The notes: a model not told the origin generated them from the letters alone. 64,000 bases of DNA from Tenebrio molitor (GCF_963966145.1 NC_091046.1:7998001-8062000), one strand, 5' to 3'; positions 34,630 to 48,177 are shown, counted from the first letter of the stretch. Translations and numbers: made by a program.

Positions 34630-34927
34630 GTAGAATTAAATTATTGCCAATATTGATTCTATTTCTATATTTTGCTTAGGTTGCAAACAGCGCCAAATTC
34701 TAAAGACGCATTTTTAAAATTACTATAGCGAAAAAAATTTCATCAAAAAGGGGTCAAGCTGTCAAAAGCAAATCACTGTTTTAATGTAAATTAATTAACG
34801 CCTTCAATTAACAAAACATGTATGCCATATAAATAATACTGTTCATGAAGGCTAAATAACAAACAATTTCATGGACCTATTTATTTTACTGAATTAGGAA
34901 ATAATTAGAAAATGAACTGCGTAAATA

Positions 34928-35100
34928 TCGGGTGTTCATTTAAATTTCCGGGCAAAGTTGGCGTTGAGAGTCGATTGTGAACGCACTACGAATTACGGAT
35001 CACGGATCAGCTGTTTAAATCTTACGTTTTTACACGAGTGGTGCGTTCACAATCGACTTTTCAACGCCAACTTTGACCGGAAATGTAAGTGAACACTCGA
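34928..35100. mobile_element. palindromic MITE, family 2, copy 1 (173 bp)
   Basis: The arms TCGGGTGTTCATTTAAATTT and the inverted TCGAGTGTTCACTTACATTT at the right end continue inward through AAAGTTGGCGTTGA and CGATTGTGAACGCAC on both sides. TA flanks both ends. The same family occurs at 41206 and 46537. Confidence 0.85.
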
Positions 35101-35102
35101 TA

Positions 35103-38100
35103 CCATCAAATTTTTTATCATCAAGAGCTTTTTGTCCCAGTTTAGCTAGAAGTTATGTTACTACATATTTGTTTTTTTTTTTAATTTTAAATTTTATTTC
35201 TTGCGACATTAGCTCTTCTCTCAACTTACTTTTTTAACTGGACAACGTTTCATTGATTTTAATGTAGGAGTTTTCGCACTAGGTCACAGTCCTTAATTAT
35301 TTTATTTTGGCATAATTACACATTCTTCTAATGAGCAATCAATTACCTCTTTTATGTAGCCGGATAATAAAAAACAATCTTACTTAAAATCCATTGGACG
35401 TTACATGTTGCGCCGTGTTCGTACTTTAATTAACAATTTTTAAAGCTCCAACCTGTAATTTTCATTTTAATTTAACTTTGTAATTTGATTTTATTCAAGA
35501 GCTCATAAAAGTATGCTGCACATGATAAGTGGAAAATAATAACAGCTTCCTACACATTCGCGATTAATTATAATTTATTAAATGAATCCCAACATACGGG
35601 GGTGGTTCGTCATTTATTGCACCTGAATATTTTTGAAGAATCGTCACAATACGGAAGTGCATTACTGTTCTTACAAAATCTCTTTCCTTTGCTTCTCGAT
35701 CCAGTCACAACAAATGGCACTAACTTTAAATACTTCCCTCACATCTTTATGAGTTTCTTACGTCCCTTTTACGGAAACATCTCATTTCTTTTCGCACCTC
35801 AAGTCTCTCTATTTTTAGAAAAGTCAAACTTTTTGGATAAAACTTTTACCTCGGGGGCAGTAAACGACGAGCAACCCTCGTATCCTTTCGCAACACTATT
35901 GAATTTGCAATATAGATTTTCTTTTAACTGGACCTTATTTACTGCGAGTTTGTATATGCCTCAGTGAGTTTAGATTAAAGCCAGGTCATAGGGAGTTATA
36001 AATTTGACGTTGGTTATTTTGCAGTAGTTTCTTTATTTCCATTTTAATAAAGTACATTGATGGGTCAAGTTGAACGTGAGAAATGTTCCAATCAAGCTTC
36101 ACGTTTATGACTATTTATGGAATGAAAGTATACAGGGGATTGTAAAGTACGGCCGGTACCAAGTTGTTAAGGTGTAAAATCGCTAATTAATACTAGGTGA
36201 CATACGCTTGGTGCGAATTTAGTCTATTAACTACGCTTGATGCTCAGAGAAAATGATTAGAACCGAAATATTGAACTGCTCAGACAAATCTCTATGAACA
36301 GACCTGATCCCTCTGGGAGCTCTGCGTGGCTCATTGATTTCATTCTTATTTATGGGGAATTAAATCGGCTTAACCTCCTGAAGAATAGTGCAGGTCTAGA
36401 TTCTATAGTTAATTGAGTGCAAATATTGCCAAGGAATAAACAGAATTGTTCAAGCCAATACGAACGCACTACGCTACTGAAATCGATAAGTATATATCAA
36501 ATGTAGGTTAGAGCGTAAAATTTTTCAACTAAACTAACGAGTCAGGATGGAATAATGATAATTTTTCTTTGAATTGACAAGAACTAGATGGAAAGAACAA
36601 AACATATTTACGATATATTCGTGAAAACCTAAAAGGTTTATAAAATGCACATTTTTTCTTATAGTAATGTACCTAATGCCCTTTCTTGATGTTATTGTGG
36701 AAATTATATTACATATCCATTTTTTTAATCCATTTGGCACATTTTTGTCTGTCTATTAGCCCAGAATAAGAAAAGCTACATCCTATAATTAAAGATATTG
36801 TAGATAATAAGTACCATTGCATTTAGTTTTAATAAAATGATATTTTATGATATTAATAAATTTATCTATTTGAAAAAGGTAGATATAAAATAATTTTGTA
36901 ATTTTTCTAATTATGTCTTTAGCTTTGTAGTTCGTGCGATCGTCTAAAAAATTTATGTGCCTTTTGTTCTCGCCTGTTTTCAAACCTCGCCTACGCCTCG
37001 GCCAGAAAACACAGACTCGGACGGAAAAGATCCACTTTTTGACCTTGATATATAAATAACTATTTTTAAAATCACGTTTTTTTAATGCAGCACCTACTGA
37101 CAGCAGTCTAAAGCTTGTTTTTGATTATTCCTTGCTAAGGAACTCCAATTATTCATAAGATATTAATACCTCAACGTAGATTATTTTTAATAATTATCAG
37201 AAATTCTTACAGGCACATCGACAATGATAGTTAACTATCAAAAACAGCTTAGTCAAACTGCTTCGCTCAGTTTGAGCATGAATCAACTGGTTTCATCTAT
37301 TGATCTATTATGTGCCAAAAGTTTAGATATGGGAGACTCACTATTCAAAACTTAGTTCAAATATTATTTTAATTACATTGTCATTTAACCGGAACTAATT
37401 TGGAATTATTTGCTAGTCTATGCTCTTTTCTCCCCAGGAAAATGTAATTACATGCAATTGTCCGTTCAAGGATTTGCCGATAGTAACAGCACAGTCTGTT
37501 AGCAGCTTCACTATCGGAATATTACAATAACTAAACAACCATTAAAGGAAAACGTTGAGAGTATTTTTGGTCTGCCTCATTATTTTGTCGTACGTGACCG
37601 GTTTCTATTCCCTTTGCAGAGACATCAATCTTACCGAACATAAATATAAATAACGTCTTTTCCTTCTGAGGACTGATTTTTTTTCCTTTTAATTGAAAAG
37701 TCTTCCGATCCGATGATATTTTAACACGTCTTTTTTGATACGTAATAAAACCAAATAAAAAGGTTATTTCGTTCCGTGGCAAGATGAGGCATTTCAAATT
37801 CATGCAATTCCTATGTTTATAGCTTACAGGATTCACAAGTAATTTTTTATTTATTCACATTTTATGAATACTTTATCGATATCGGGATGAAGCTTGGCCG
37901 GGACGTCGACAGTTAAATTGCTTCGTCGAATGGGTTATATTGTATTTCGCTGCCTATTTTGGACTTCATTAAATGAAGATCCCAAACTGAGATGCTGCAA
38001 ATATTTCCAGAGAGTTTACGACAACGAAGAATTTTAAATCCGCCGATAATTTTTAACGAGATTCTGTTAAATGCAAGGGCACTAACACACGAAAATCTTC

Positions 38101-38915
38101 GTATATGGCGTGTGTACAAATTACGCTAAACGGAAGCACCATAAGCTGGTGGAAATTGAACATTTTCAACTAAATATTGGCTTAATAAACTTGTTAAGTT
38201 TTTCTTTAAAGAATTCGAGATGAAATACTTCAAATTCTTTCCTTGTGAGAAATTTCCGGCTATGTAATGGCAAAAGGACGATTTAAAGCCGGTGCATCTC
38301 GTGGATTATTGACGGTGTGTCCTTGGCCTGAAATTTAAAACCCTTCGCTGCAGATAGAAGATAATTTGAAGGAAAACCAATAAATAGAATTTTATCAAAT
38401 TACGCGGGCGTCGATAAATTTAACGAGGGTTACAAAAATCGTAGCTGTAAAGTATGTAGGTGCGAACAAATTTCATTAACGATTCGCGTGGGCGGTAAAA
38501 TCGCGGAGGTTTTACCATCGGCTGTTATCTTCTGCCACCCATCTAAGGCTGTTGCTTTCCCGGCGCTGTTGTGCATCCACATCATGTATCATTAATACAC
38601 GCTGAGTTTATCAGAAAGTTGTCGAGTTGGACAATTACGATATTGCACCAGAGTTTTTGAGATAACAACCGTAGGTTAAAAAATCATATTAATTAATAGA
38701 GACACAACAAAGTGTACAAAAATCTAACGAACAGGTAAATCTCACACTTACATCAGTGAACCTAAAATAAATTTAAACTAGGTATGTGCTATGGAATTCG
38801 CAATATGTATGTACGTAACAGCTTTCACTGACTGTGACTTTTATAAAACTACTCTTACAAAAAAAATCTAGGAGAATCCACGGATTGAAGCTTCGCTTCG
38901 TCAGATATATCTCTT
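35103..38915. other. gene-free region
   Basis: AT-rich DNA. An open frame at 35602-35967 (121 codons) has no ATG at its start, no splice context and no recognised motif, so I treat it as chance. No two-ended element was found. Confidence 0.4.
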
Positions 38916-38917
38916 TA

Positions 38918-39659
38918 CAGGGTGAGTCACGTTTTACCGCTCGCACGATAAACCTTATTAAAAAATTAGCAAAAATTACAAAACTTTAGGGTTACATTCC
39001 CTTGAAATAAGGCTTTAAATGTGTGCAATCAATTTTCCCTTATCACTTCATTCAGATCCATAAAATTAAAAAAATCGATAAAAAAAATTGTACATGGTCA
39101 TAATTTACAATTAATACAAAGACATTAGTTTATGAAATTCGCATCAAAAGAAAATTATTAGTTTTTGAATTATTCCAATTTTAACATTAACAGCGAAAAA
39201 TTTACAACTACAGTATCATAAATAAATACCTCATTGTTGGTAAACAGCCAACAAATATCTGTTGGGAACTTTTCCAGTAATTCTTAAATCCCTAGAGGGT
39301 ACCACAAACAACCCATGTCAACCTCTTTTGTGGAAGTGACCGTCCAATTTAATAATAAATCATAGCTAAATTTTGCACTTTAATATCAAATTCCATTTAT
39401 TTCAAAAACCGGTCATATTTTCATGATTTCAATGACACCAAATTTTTCCAAAATGTTTGAAAGAATTCTCACTGAAAAACTATGTAAATTAATGATCGGT
39501 CATTGAATTCAAACGAAATATTTACCTGTTTCATTAAAAAATCTGAAATTTTTACAAAATGTGCTACAGCGATACAAAATCATTCCTGAATTTTTTGAGA
39601 ATTTTAAATCGATTACAAGTGGGTGTTTTCGATCGGGCCGTAAAACTTGACTCACCCTT
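38918..39659. mobile_element. inverted-repeat element, 742 bp, with a duplicated right terminus
   Basis: The left end CAGGGTGAGTCACGTTTTAC then CGCTCG pairs with the inverse of CGGGCCGTAAAACTTGACTC then ACCCTTT. Immediately outside, ACAAAGTGACACCCGTGAAA then CTTGACTCACCCTTACAAAG repeats the terminus (to about 39705), so the right end exists twice in tandem. It is non-coding. Confidence 0.7.
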
Positions 39660-40179
39660 TACAAAGTGACACCCGTGAAACTTGACTCACCCTTACAAAG
39701 TGACACGGTAACCAGTTTTATTCCGAGAATAATGGTAAGCATAAAATGTAGAATATGTATCTAAACATGTTACTTTATCTACGACTACTATTATGTCAGT
39801 CATTTGTGTTAGATAATGAAGTTCATTACTTCATTATCATACTACGACTCATTTTATTTTTTACAAGTAATGAAAACAATAAAGTAATCAAAATCTATTG
39901 AAGCTACCACAAAAAAATACAAATTATACCTGCAAGAAACACCAAAAAACATATTAATTATTATAAATATTGATTACATGTTTTTTGCATTTAGACAAAT
40001 TTAAGGGGGACGAAAGTGACCTGTGGCAAAATTTTACTAATAAATTCAAACTTTTAATTGTTAATACTTATTGAAGCTTCCATATTTTCTTTTTCGGCCA
40101 GAATTCTAGAAGTTATTCTTTCTTTTATTTTCATATGAAGTCGCAGTAAGAAATTCTAAGTAGATAGATAAAATTTTGT

Positions 40180-40291
40180 ATGTCACACGTGGGATAAGGC
40201 ATCATTATAGCACTCGTGTAATGGGATGCTTACGACCTGGTCATGTAACTTTCACGGTTATATAATAATGCCTTTATCCCATGTGTAACGT
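40180..40291. repeat. hairpin / small MITE, about 110 bp
   Basis: GTCACACGTGGGATAAGGCA then TCATTATA pairs with the inverse of TATAATAATGCCTTTATCCC then ATGTGTAAC. The loop is about 55 bases. Confidence 0.6.
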
Positions 40292-41205
40292 AAATAACTA
40301 CATATTAGCAAAAATTTTTTTTTTTTTTGAGTGAAGTATACACATTTAATTTTTATATGATGTGGCCAACAGAAGATTTAAATGTAGATTATAGAAAATA
40401 ATTAATTAAATATGACATTTCCATCTTTTGCAAGTATGTATATCAGGTGCCCCAAGGTTATTGATGGAAAGATCAATAATACAATTAAAAAGAACATAAA
40501 GAAAATAATTATAAGACCATGTAATTATTAAATTTTCAATAGGTCAAAGTTGTATTTCTTATTATCCCAATTAGTGACCTGAGTTAATTAGAGAATTCCT
40601 TAGGGGGATGATTAATCAAGAGTATTACATAAGTGCATTAAACTGGCCAGAACACATCCGAACAATAATAAAATAGGTATATTATGATTTAGTAATTGAG
40701 ATTTTATTTTTACCAAATCTCCTAGCTCCTACTCGTACATGTTTCTATTCTCCTCGATAAGTGATAAATAAAGAATCTTTTAAACTGAATAATTTATTAA
40801 AAGGCTCGAGATAATATTGAATACGAAAATAGTACTTCTGCATCGATAGATACATATTTGCATTTCTCAACCCAATTCCGAGATACGCAGAAAAGTGGAC
40901 TCATATTTAAAATTTTTAGTAAACAGTTGTTCATGACTCATGAGTTGGAATAATTAATTCATTTCCGTAATTTCCCGTTGTTATTAACCAATTAAGCACC
41001 GAAATCAATTCTGAAATCTTACCAATACAAATACTCCAACAAAAGTCATTACTTCTGCTACGGCGAGCGAACGTTCTCTTTTCAGTCACATTTGAACGAG
41101 TTCCCAGTTAAAAAATGCTAAAATTCTATGATAATCGTTTTGGTCACTTTTCTTGTCAACATTTTAACAAAACTAAAAGGTGTTATAGTAAACAGTAAAA
41201 TAATA

Positions 41206-41380
41206 ACGGGTGTTCATTTAAATTTATCCTCAAAGTTGGCGTTGAAGAGTCGATTGTGAACGCACCCCTCGTCAGTCTGCAGAGTAAAAACACGAACAAT
41301 GCAAAAAGTGAGGTTAGATTTTAAACTGCTGATCCGTGATCTGTAATCCGTGATGCGTCCATAATCAACTCTCATTCCAT
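41206..41380. mobile_element. palindromic MITE, family 2, copy 2 (right terminus lost)
   Basis: The left terminus ACGGGTGTTCATTTAAATTT then CTCAAAGTTGGCGTTGAAGA is clear. The interior (CTGCAGAGTAAAAACACGAA, then GTGAGGTTAGATTT) is in the opposite orientation to copy 3. On the right the arm fades after CCATAATCAACTCTC, so the outer terminus has been lost. Confidence 0.7.
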
Positions 41381-41879
41381 ATATTATAGCATTCCTCACA
41401 GAGAAGCAAAAGACTAAGGAGAGTTTTTCTTCTCGCAACAAACTTACTTAAGACGCTACCTCATATGGTGTAATTCACTAGGAGCTAAATCCGGAGAATG
41501 CGGGGGTTGCTCCACAAAAATCTATGGAGTAACCCCAAGATTTGAAAACAAATTGTCATTTTATTCTTTATTTCCTTGATAGAATTTCATTCTACAGGAA
41601 TTCCAAAATACTAATCATAAGTTTTCCTGTTGAGAAGGTCGCACATAATTGAAAAAAAATCCTTGTGTCTCTATTCTCTATTTAGGTAATTTGCTTTAAA
41701 TTCTTTGATGTTTCGCCGTATCTTATTAAACGTATTCAATTTGGAAAACGTTTTTTCTACTGTAGCATTATCAAGCTCGTCCTGAATCCAAAATTCTTCA
41801 ATCTGGTAAAATTCTCCGCCCACGACGAATTCCCAGTAGCATTCCATCCCCAAACGCCACGCACCCTTCACATTCCTGC

Positions 41880-42567
41880 AGAAATGACCATGACCCGTCG
41901 AACCGAAGAGGTCAACCGCAATCCAAAAAAAAAAAGGCACAAGTCACGTGTCCGTCGCCGAATAACGAGGGTCCTCGTTGACGCCACACCGTCCATTTCC
42001 GGGGGCGCTCCGGGTCCGGGTGGGAGCCGAGGTCGGCGCTTGGCCGGCGCCCCCGTCGGCTCCTCCACTAACCTAGTTCGGCGCGGCTTGACGGATTTCG
42101 GGGGAGAGCGGTGACGTCGTCCCAGGCAGGTGAAAACGTCGACGTAGAGGGAGAGCAGGCGCGTTGGCGCGTCAGGTATAGCGACCAGGGAGCCGAGCCG
42201 GCCGTCCGGGCCAACAGAATAAACGCGCAGCTCATCCAGTTCGCGGAACGTCCAGGCGACGCTGCCGACGCTCATCGTCGAGACGCTCGCAACAGGTAGC
42301 TCGACCCGCTGTATAGTGCATGTGCGCGCCGACATACACCCTCTAATTTACCACGTTCACACTCGCCAACCGGCCAATTCGCACAAAGTTTGTGGAATTT
42401 ATTGCCGTCTTTTACTCATCTAGATGCGGTTTTATCTATGAATTTTCGACGAGGCGCTCTCCATCATCACGAAAAACCCTTACAGACACACTTTACCAGT
42501 GAATAATTTCGCGGCTTTGTGGACTGCTCGCAGTGAATTTTTTTTAGATTTATGAGCTCTTGACTCG
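41880..42567 (+). promoter_or_regulatory. GC/CpG-rich island, possible promoter and first exon
   Basis: Base composition changes sharply to GC-rich with many CG dinucleotides (about 41930-42300), unlike anything within 8 kb. At its right edge GACTCG|GTAAGT (42568) is a consensus splice donor on the plus strand, consistent with a first, mostly untranslated exon and a long intron. Open frames cover the island on both strands. The minus-strand one (42335-41868, 155 codons, containing ELDELRVYSVGPDGRLGSL) looks somewhat protein-like, but I recognise no family. Which strand is transcribed cannot be decided here. Confidence 0.35.
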
Positions 42568-42589
42568 GTAAGTGACAACGAAAACGAAG

Positions 42590-43240
42590 TCTTCCAACGA
42601 CGAACAAATGCTAATGTCGCGGTTTAATCTTTTTTCTCTTTTAATAACGCCGCTGATGTATCGGCTGTCTTGGCAATTGTCTGTCCTTCACTTTCGAAAC
42701 TAATAAAACCTCTTTTTTTATAAACTCTCCCACGAAACCAATAAAAAACACAAAAAATTCAAATTACAACACGATTCTTTCTCTGAAAAATCTGTTCTAC
42801 CACAAGAATCGACCCCCGTGAAGTTATTTTTTCATTTCATCATTTAATATATGATATTTTTCGGAAACCGACTGACAATACCTGGGCACCTGAACAAACA
42901 TCACTGTTATTTATAACGCAATGTTTATTTGTGTAAATTCCATAATGAACGAGAAAATAGCTCTGCCCAAATTGTAAAATATAATTCAAACAAAAATATT
43001 TATTGAGAGCTGAAATAAACACACGCAAACAGTTTCCATTACAATGTTTGGTTTGTATTTTGAAAATACGAGCATCATTCGTTCTGTCTAAAAATTTTTT
43101 ACGGTGAACGTTAATCTGTTTAAAATGCGAAGTATGTACTTTTTTCCAGTTCTTTGTGTTACTTATTTGTTTTAGAAATTACAAACTCGATTCCGAGTGT
43201 TCGGCAAATATTTCAGAAAAGAATATTTTATATGTTGATT
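42590..43240. other. gene-free spacer
   Basis: AT-rich; nothing recognised. Confidence 0.4.
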
Positions 43241-43247
43241 ATTTATG

Positions 43248-43332
43248 CACACCGAGCTTTCGTTTTAAGCTTCAAATTTACTCTGTCGATACAGTTCCTC
43301 CACAGTCCATTTGCACGCACAGATTTTATCTT
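43248..43332 (+). repeat. dispersed repeat family 3, copy 1
   Basis: It shares GCTTTCG, CTGTCGATACA and CATTT.YGC.. blocks in the same order and spacing with 44793-44882. Similarity is moderate. Confidence 0.5.
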
Positions 43333-43334
43333 GA

Positions 43335-44790
43335 GCTTTCGCCAAAAATAAAAAACAAATACTCAGATGCAGCACCGAAATGTACAATGTAAATTTGAAT
43401 AAAATAAGATATTTCAAAAAATTAATTTTACTCTGAAAGCAAATAAATAACGAGAGTGGCGGTACAAAATATTGACTCGATTGCTTCATTCTAATTTAAT
43501 TCAAATCAGGGTATGTAGTAGAGAATTATCTAATTCCACTAAAGATGAAGCAATTTATATGGAAATGGCTGATATGACGTACCTACGAAATAAAAGTGTT
43601 GATTTCGTGAAAATAAACTATAATTAATATTTCCATTTCGAAAATCAGTGTTACTTGTTTATTAATATTTTTTAACGTATATGGAGAACATATTTCTAAT
43701 TTGACGTATTGTCCCTGATTCTCTGCGTAAATTTCTAGCCCGGCGCATCCACCATTTATGATTCAGACGAGGTAAAATATGTTCTAAACACTTTGTTAAA
43801 AGAGGATTTCACACTTCTTGATGATAAAATAAATGTTTTTCCACTTTTTTTTTTTAAATAATATTTCCCAATTCTGGAATACATCTAAAGCAAATCATTT
43901 TGTTTGTCTTTCCGAATCGGAATTCTTTAGGCAACAATATTTTATTAATGCAAAATATCTAATTTTCCATTTATAACTATTTCAGAGTAATAGCGGTAGT
44001 TGTGCACTTTATTACAAACAATTTTGCTGCTAAAACAAAATGTATTAAACTTTTATTGGCTGATACGATAAATTGTTTCCTTAATTGAGTGCTCGTTCGA
44101 ATAAAAATAACTGTGTCTAGATAATTTTTACAATTTCATTAATGTATCCCCATAGTCCTAATGCACGACGTTATCTGTTATGACAGTTTTTTTATGAGTT
44201 AGCGGTTTTCCTTTCTTACCGTTTTATCATCAAACCAAATCATTAAAACAAAATTGTTTTTATGCAAGGAGCGCTCTTTTTCATCACAACTTGTGCCGAA
44301 ACGATAGATAAGTCCCTCGATCCTGTGATTTTGATTTATGGCCATATATTATTTGTCACCTCTGCAAGAGACAGCTCCGTAATATTCTCATAACTTGCCC
44401 TAAAATATTTATTACCTACTGGCATTAGATAAAAAATCGTCGTGTTGACCCTCGGGGCATTCTCTCCAGTTTCGGGGGTTGGATTTCGTACCTTGTTCTA
44501 CAAGCCGTAGTCCCTTAATGCTGTACAAATTTGAATAAGATACGTCTACGGCTTATCCCACAATTCCCAAATTTCCCCGTTCCATTAAAATATTTTATGC
44601 AAAAGGGATTACATTTGCGGTGTTCGTTGTTCTTGTAGGTGTAAACTGTTGAGAGATAAATTTGGTACCTTTTGAAATTTTTCAAAAGACGTTTCGTCAC
44701 GTGTATCAGGAATTATATAAAACTCTCACGTTTTCTTTAAGCTTTTGAAAAAAATAAATGTGAAGGTGTATCTTATACGTTGATTCTTTT
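43335..44790. other. gene-free spacer
   Basis: AT-rich, no supported gene or element. Confidence 0.4.
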
Positions 44791-44792
44791 TA

Positions 44793-44882
44793 TGCTTACC
44801 GGGCTTTCGCCCGGAGCCTTAAATTTGTCACTGTCGATACAATTTTCGTGCAGACCATTTATGCGTACTCGTTTTTATTGTG
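44793..44882 (+). repeat. dispersed repeat family 3, copy 2
   Basis: Counterpart of 43248-43332 in direct orientation. It contains a small GC-rich hairpin (CCGGGCTTTCGCCCGG) that the first copy lacks. Confidence 0.5.
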
Positions 44883-44884
44883 AA

Positions 44885-46534
44885 TTCCCAGTAAAAAAGC
44901 TGATTTGGCGCAAAAATAACGTTACATAAATGGGAAAATTCAGACGTCCTCGATTGAGGATCTATGACGCTCACAAAATTTTACATAAATAAATAAGAAT
45001 GTAGTAGGCAGGGTACAGTTTAATAACCGTCACATAAATCTTCACAATGTCATCACAGATTACAATAACATAGGATTTTACTAATAAATTACATTCTCTG
45101 TCCTTATATTGCTCTGGTTAATATTTATTTAGTTTATTTGTGTAAGTCTGCACAACTATCTAAACAACTTAGCAAATATTAGTTCATTTCGATTTTATAT
45201 TGTTTATCAAATTATTTACAAAAATAGATCAATCGTTTCTAACTATCCAGATTTTATCACATTTGATTCTTTAGGTATGATTTTCAAAAAATCATAAATT
45301 CTGTTCCAACAAAAATGTGTTAAAAATGTTTTTGAAATACATGATTAGAAATAAATACATTTCTGTAAATTATTAAATCAAACGCTTTCAAATTTTTCTT
45401 TCAAATTAATTTTATTCAAAATATCTCTGGTTACTTATCTCGTACTGTCCCTGTTTATAAACTTTTTTTAATTTAAAAATATTTTATGATAAATATTTTT
45501 ATATTATCAATTTTTTGAAACATTTATTGTTTATGAAAAACAAAAATATATTATCGACTACATTTTAAAGCATTTTTTATATGCTTGGGAGCTTTTTTAT
45601 TGTATTATAGATATATAGTGAAATTAGAAAATCCAGCGATTGTATGGAATTACTAGTGACTGTACACACTCACTGATCAATCTAGTGAAAGTAAGAAATT
45701 CCATATTTTTTACTTATCTATGTTATAGTACAATCACTATAACGTAATCGTAATAATTAGGGAGATTGAGGTAAATATGAATACATTTTATTTCAAAATC
45801 TAAAAATAAAGTAGATACATAATGCAACTTATTTGTTGCCAAGGGATTTAGAACTGCATTTTCCACAAACATGATTGATATATTCGTGTGTAATTAAATA
45901 CAGTCTTTTTTTTCGAAATTTAAAACTTTAGTTCCTGTTAACTGTTACATTTTTCAGAAAAAATAATAGCCAGAATAATATTTCTGCAATTGGAATATTA
46001 ATTAGACTTCAACTATCTACAAATAACAAATACATACCCTAATAATTACTAGTGTAAAAATTAAATTCATATTAATTTAATAATTAAATATCATATTTTA
46101 TGTTTTAATTAATTTGGGATATAGTTTTTAGTTACAATTTGTTACTATTTGAAAATTATAACATTATATTATTTTTTTAGGATTTCGATATATTTTTTTT
46201 GTTTTCCTTGCAAAATAAAATTTATATTGTTAAAAACATTTGTAAATCTGGAACTGCAATATCCTGTACATCTAGTATTGATTCACTCAAATGTCAAAAT
46301 ACGTAAGAGTTCAAACTGGAGGAACTGCAAAAGCCTTAAAACGTTTCCCGATCATCCTACACACGCTTTGACTAAATTTGAAATTTTATTTCGAATATAG
46401 GTTCTTTCAACGTATAATCTTGCGATCCTCAAATGTACAAATAAGCGAGTTGTTGGAGCAAGCAATCTTCCCTCATATATAAATATTTTCCTTCAATCAC
46501 AGATTAAATTAGTTACAAACTACACTCATAAAAA
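44885..46534. other. gene-free, extremely AT-rich
   Basis: Long A/T runs. No element with two ends and no coding evidence. Confidence 0.4.
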
Positions 46535-46536
46535 TA

Positions 46537-46728
46537 TCCGGTATTCATTTAAATTTCTCCTCAAAGTAGGCGTTGAAGAGTCGATTGTGAACGCACCACG
46601 GATTACGGATCAGCTGTTTAAATCTAACCTCACTTTATGCGTTGTTTGTGTTTTTACTCTGCAGACTAATGCGTTCACAATCGACTCTTCAAAGCCAACT
46701 TTGAGGATCAATTTAAATGAATACCTGA
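46537..46728. mobile_element. palindromic MITE, family 2, copy 3 (192 bp)
   Basis: The termini TCCGGTATTCATTTAAATTT and the inverted TCAGGTATTCATTTAAATTG are next to TA. The inner arm CGTTGAAGAGTCGATTGTGA then ACGC is present on both sides. The interior ACGGATTACGGATCAGCTGT then TTAAATCTAACCTCAC is shared with copies 1 and 2. Confidence 0.85.
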
Positions 46729-46730
46729 TA

Positions 46731-47967
46731 CATACTTCAAACAGTTACTCATCTTTAGTAGGTCAACCTCGACATTTCTTAGCTCCACTTTGATGAAAAC
46801 ATTTAAATCCGGAAACAAATTTGAATAGGTCGAGTAGGAGGATTCAGTTTAGGACATCCCATTTGCCGGATGGGTGCTTTACCACATCAGCAACCCTCAC
46901 CTGTAAATGTTAACAACAATCTTCCCGTGTACAGATTAGAATTCTACTTTCTGTGACGCATCAAAAAGACCCACCATCTCTCTTTTCCAAAACTGGATCC
47001 GACTAATTGCACAACAACCCAAAAATCATCCATTCGTAACGTTGAAATTTTTTCTAGCGGAAAACGTTTTCCCTCATTTTGTTTGACACATACCCACATA
47101 TAAACAACGTCCTTGTTTGTCTTGTCGAGAGCGCAAAATACGAAAGCAGATTAACGCGAACATAATTAAACATTTCTTCCCAGGGACAGAGACCGATTTT
47201 ACTGATTCAAAATATTTTCCCTGTGTCGTTGTTTACGCAGACAGAAAGTTTCGCATTTTCCAAAAACGTGAAGAACTTCGGCCCTAGTTGAATAGTTGGC
47301 TATTAAAATCGGCAACAATAGACATCTGATGCCAACATTATTATTCGGTTCGGATTGTAGACGAAATAATTGGTTGCGATGCATCGGCCTAAATTGTAAG
47401 GGCGATTATGGTGAGTGCTTTGTGGAAGTTTTGTTCCCGGTTACCTACTGCTAAACTTTTATCGAACAAGAGTTTCAGGCCTACCCGCAATGATTAGTGT
47501 AAATTTTGTCTCGGTACTTGTTCTGCAAAGACGCGAAGGCTTTTTGCTGGTCGATAATAAATTCACAATTTGGCGGCGGCAAAAAGGAAACTTTCCCAGG
47601 AAACTTTTCAAATTGCACATGAATATATTTTTTCGGGATAAAACTCCGACAGAGAAAACATTGGAATTGTCTATTTACGTTACATGCTGTAATTTACCGA
47701 CGCTCTAAATTTAATTTTGGATTATGATTTCCAGAAAAGTGGAGTTTGCTGTTTGTTATAAAACTCCGCCGCCCACGCAACGGAATCATTTGATAAACTT
47801 CCTAATGCGGATTATTTACCCAGACACTATTATTTAGCAATTCCCAAAGGTTACCTTTTTGACCCTGACGTCTGCTTTACTTTTTGCAACTAAATTTGTT
47901 ATTCTCAACACAAGATACAAGAACACTCTAATAATAATAATAACATTCAAAATTATTTTCATCGACA
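46731..47967. other. gene-free spacer
   Basis: No supported exon. (AAT)n microsatellite near 47928. Confidence 0.4.
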
Positions 47968-48175
47968 AACGTCAAGGTGACATTTCTGAAAAATGTATCT
48001 ATAGTGAAAACGTTTTAGATGTGGATTGTCAAACTCAAGGTCGCTTAAAATTTATGACTGAACTGTGCTTTAGTGAGAAATCTGTCATAATAAATTCCAA
48101 ATACCTTATAAGCGTGCCTAGTTACTTTTGCTGGTAGCGCCAACTTAACGACAAGTTCCCAACCATAGCTGAGTT
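47968..48175 (+). repeat. dispersed repeat family 1, copy 2
   Basis: Counterpart of 10428-10633. GGATTGTCAAACTCAAGGTC is identical in both, and the end GTTACTTTTGCTGGTAG then GCCAACTTAACGACAAG differs by one base. Sequences diverge immediately outside, so these are separate insertions rather than a segmental duplication. Confidence 0.7.
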
Positions 48176-48177
48176 GT

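Noticed and set aside
35602..35967. 121-codon open frame
   Set aside because: It begins at a non-ATG codon, has no splice signals or recognised motif, and lies in AT-rich DNA.
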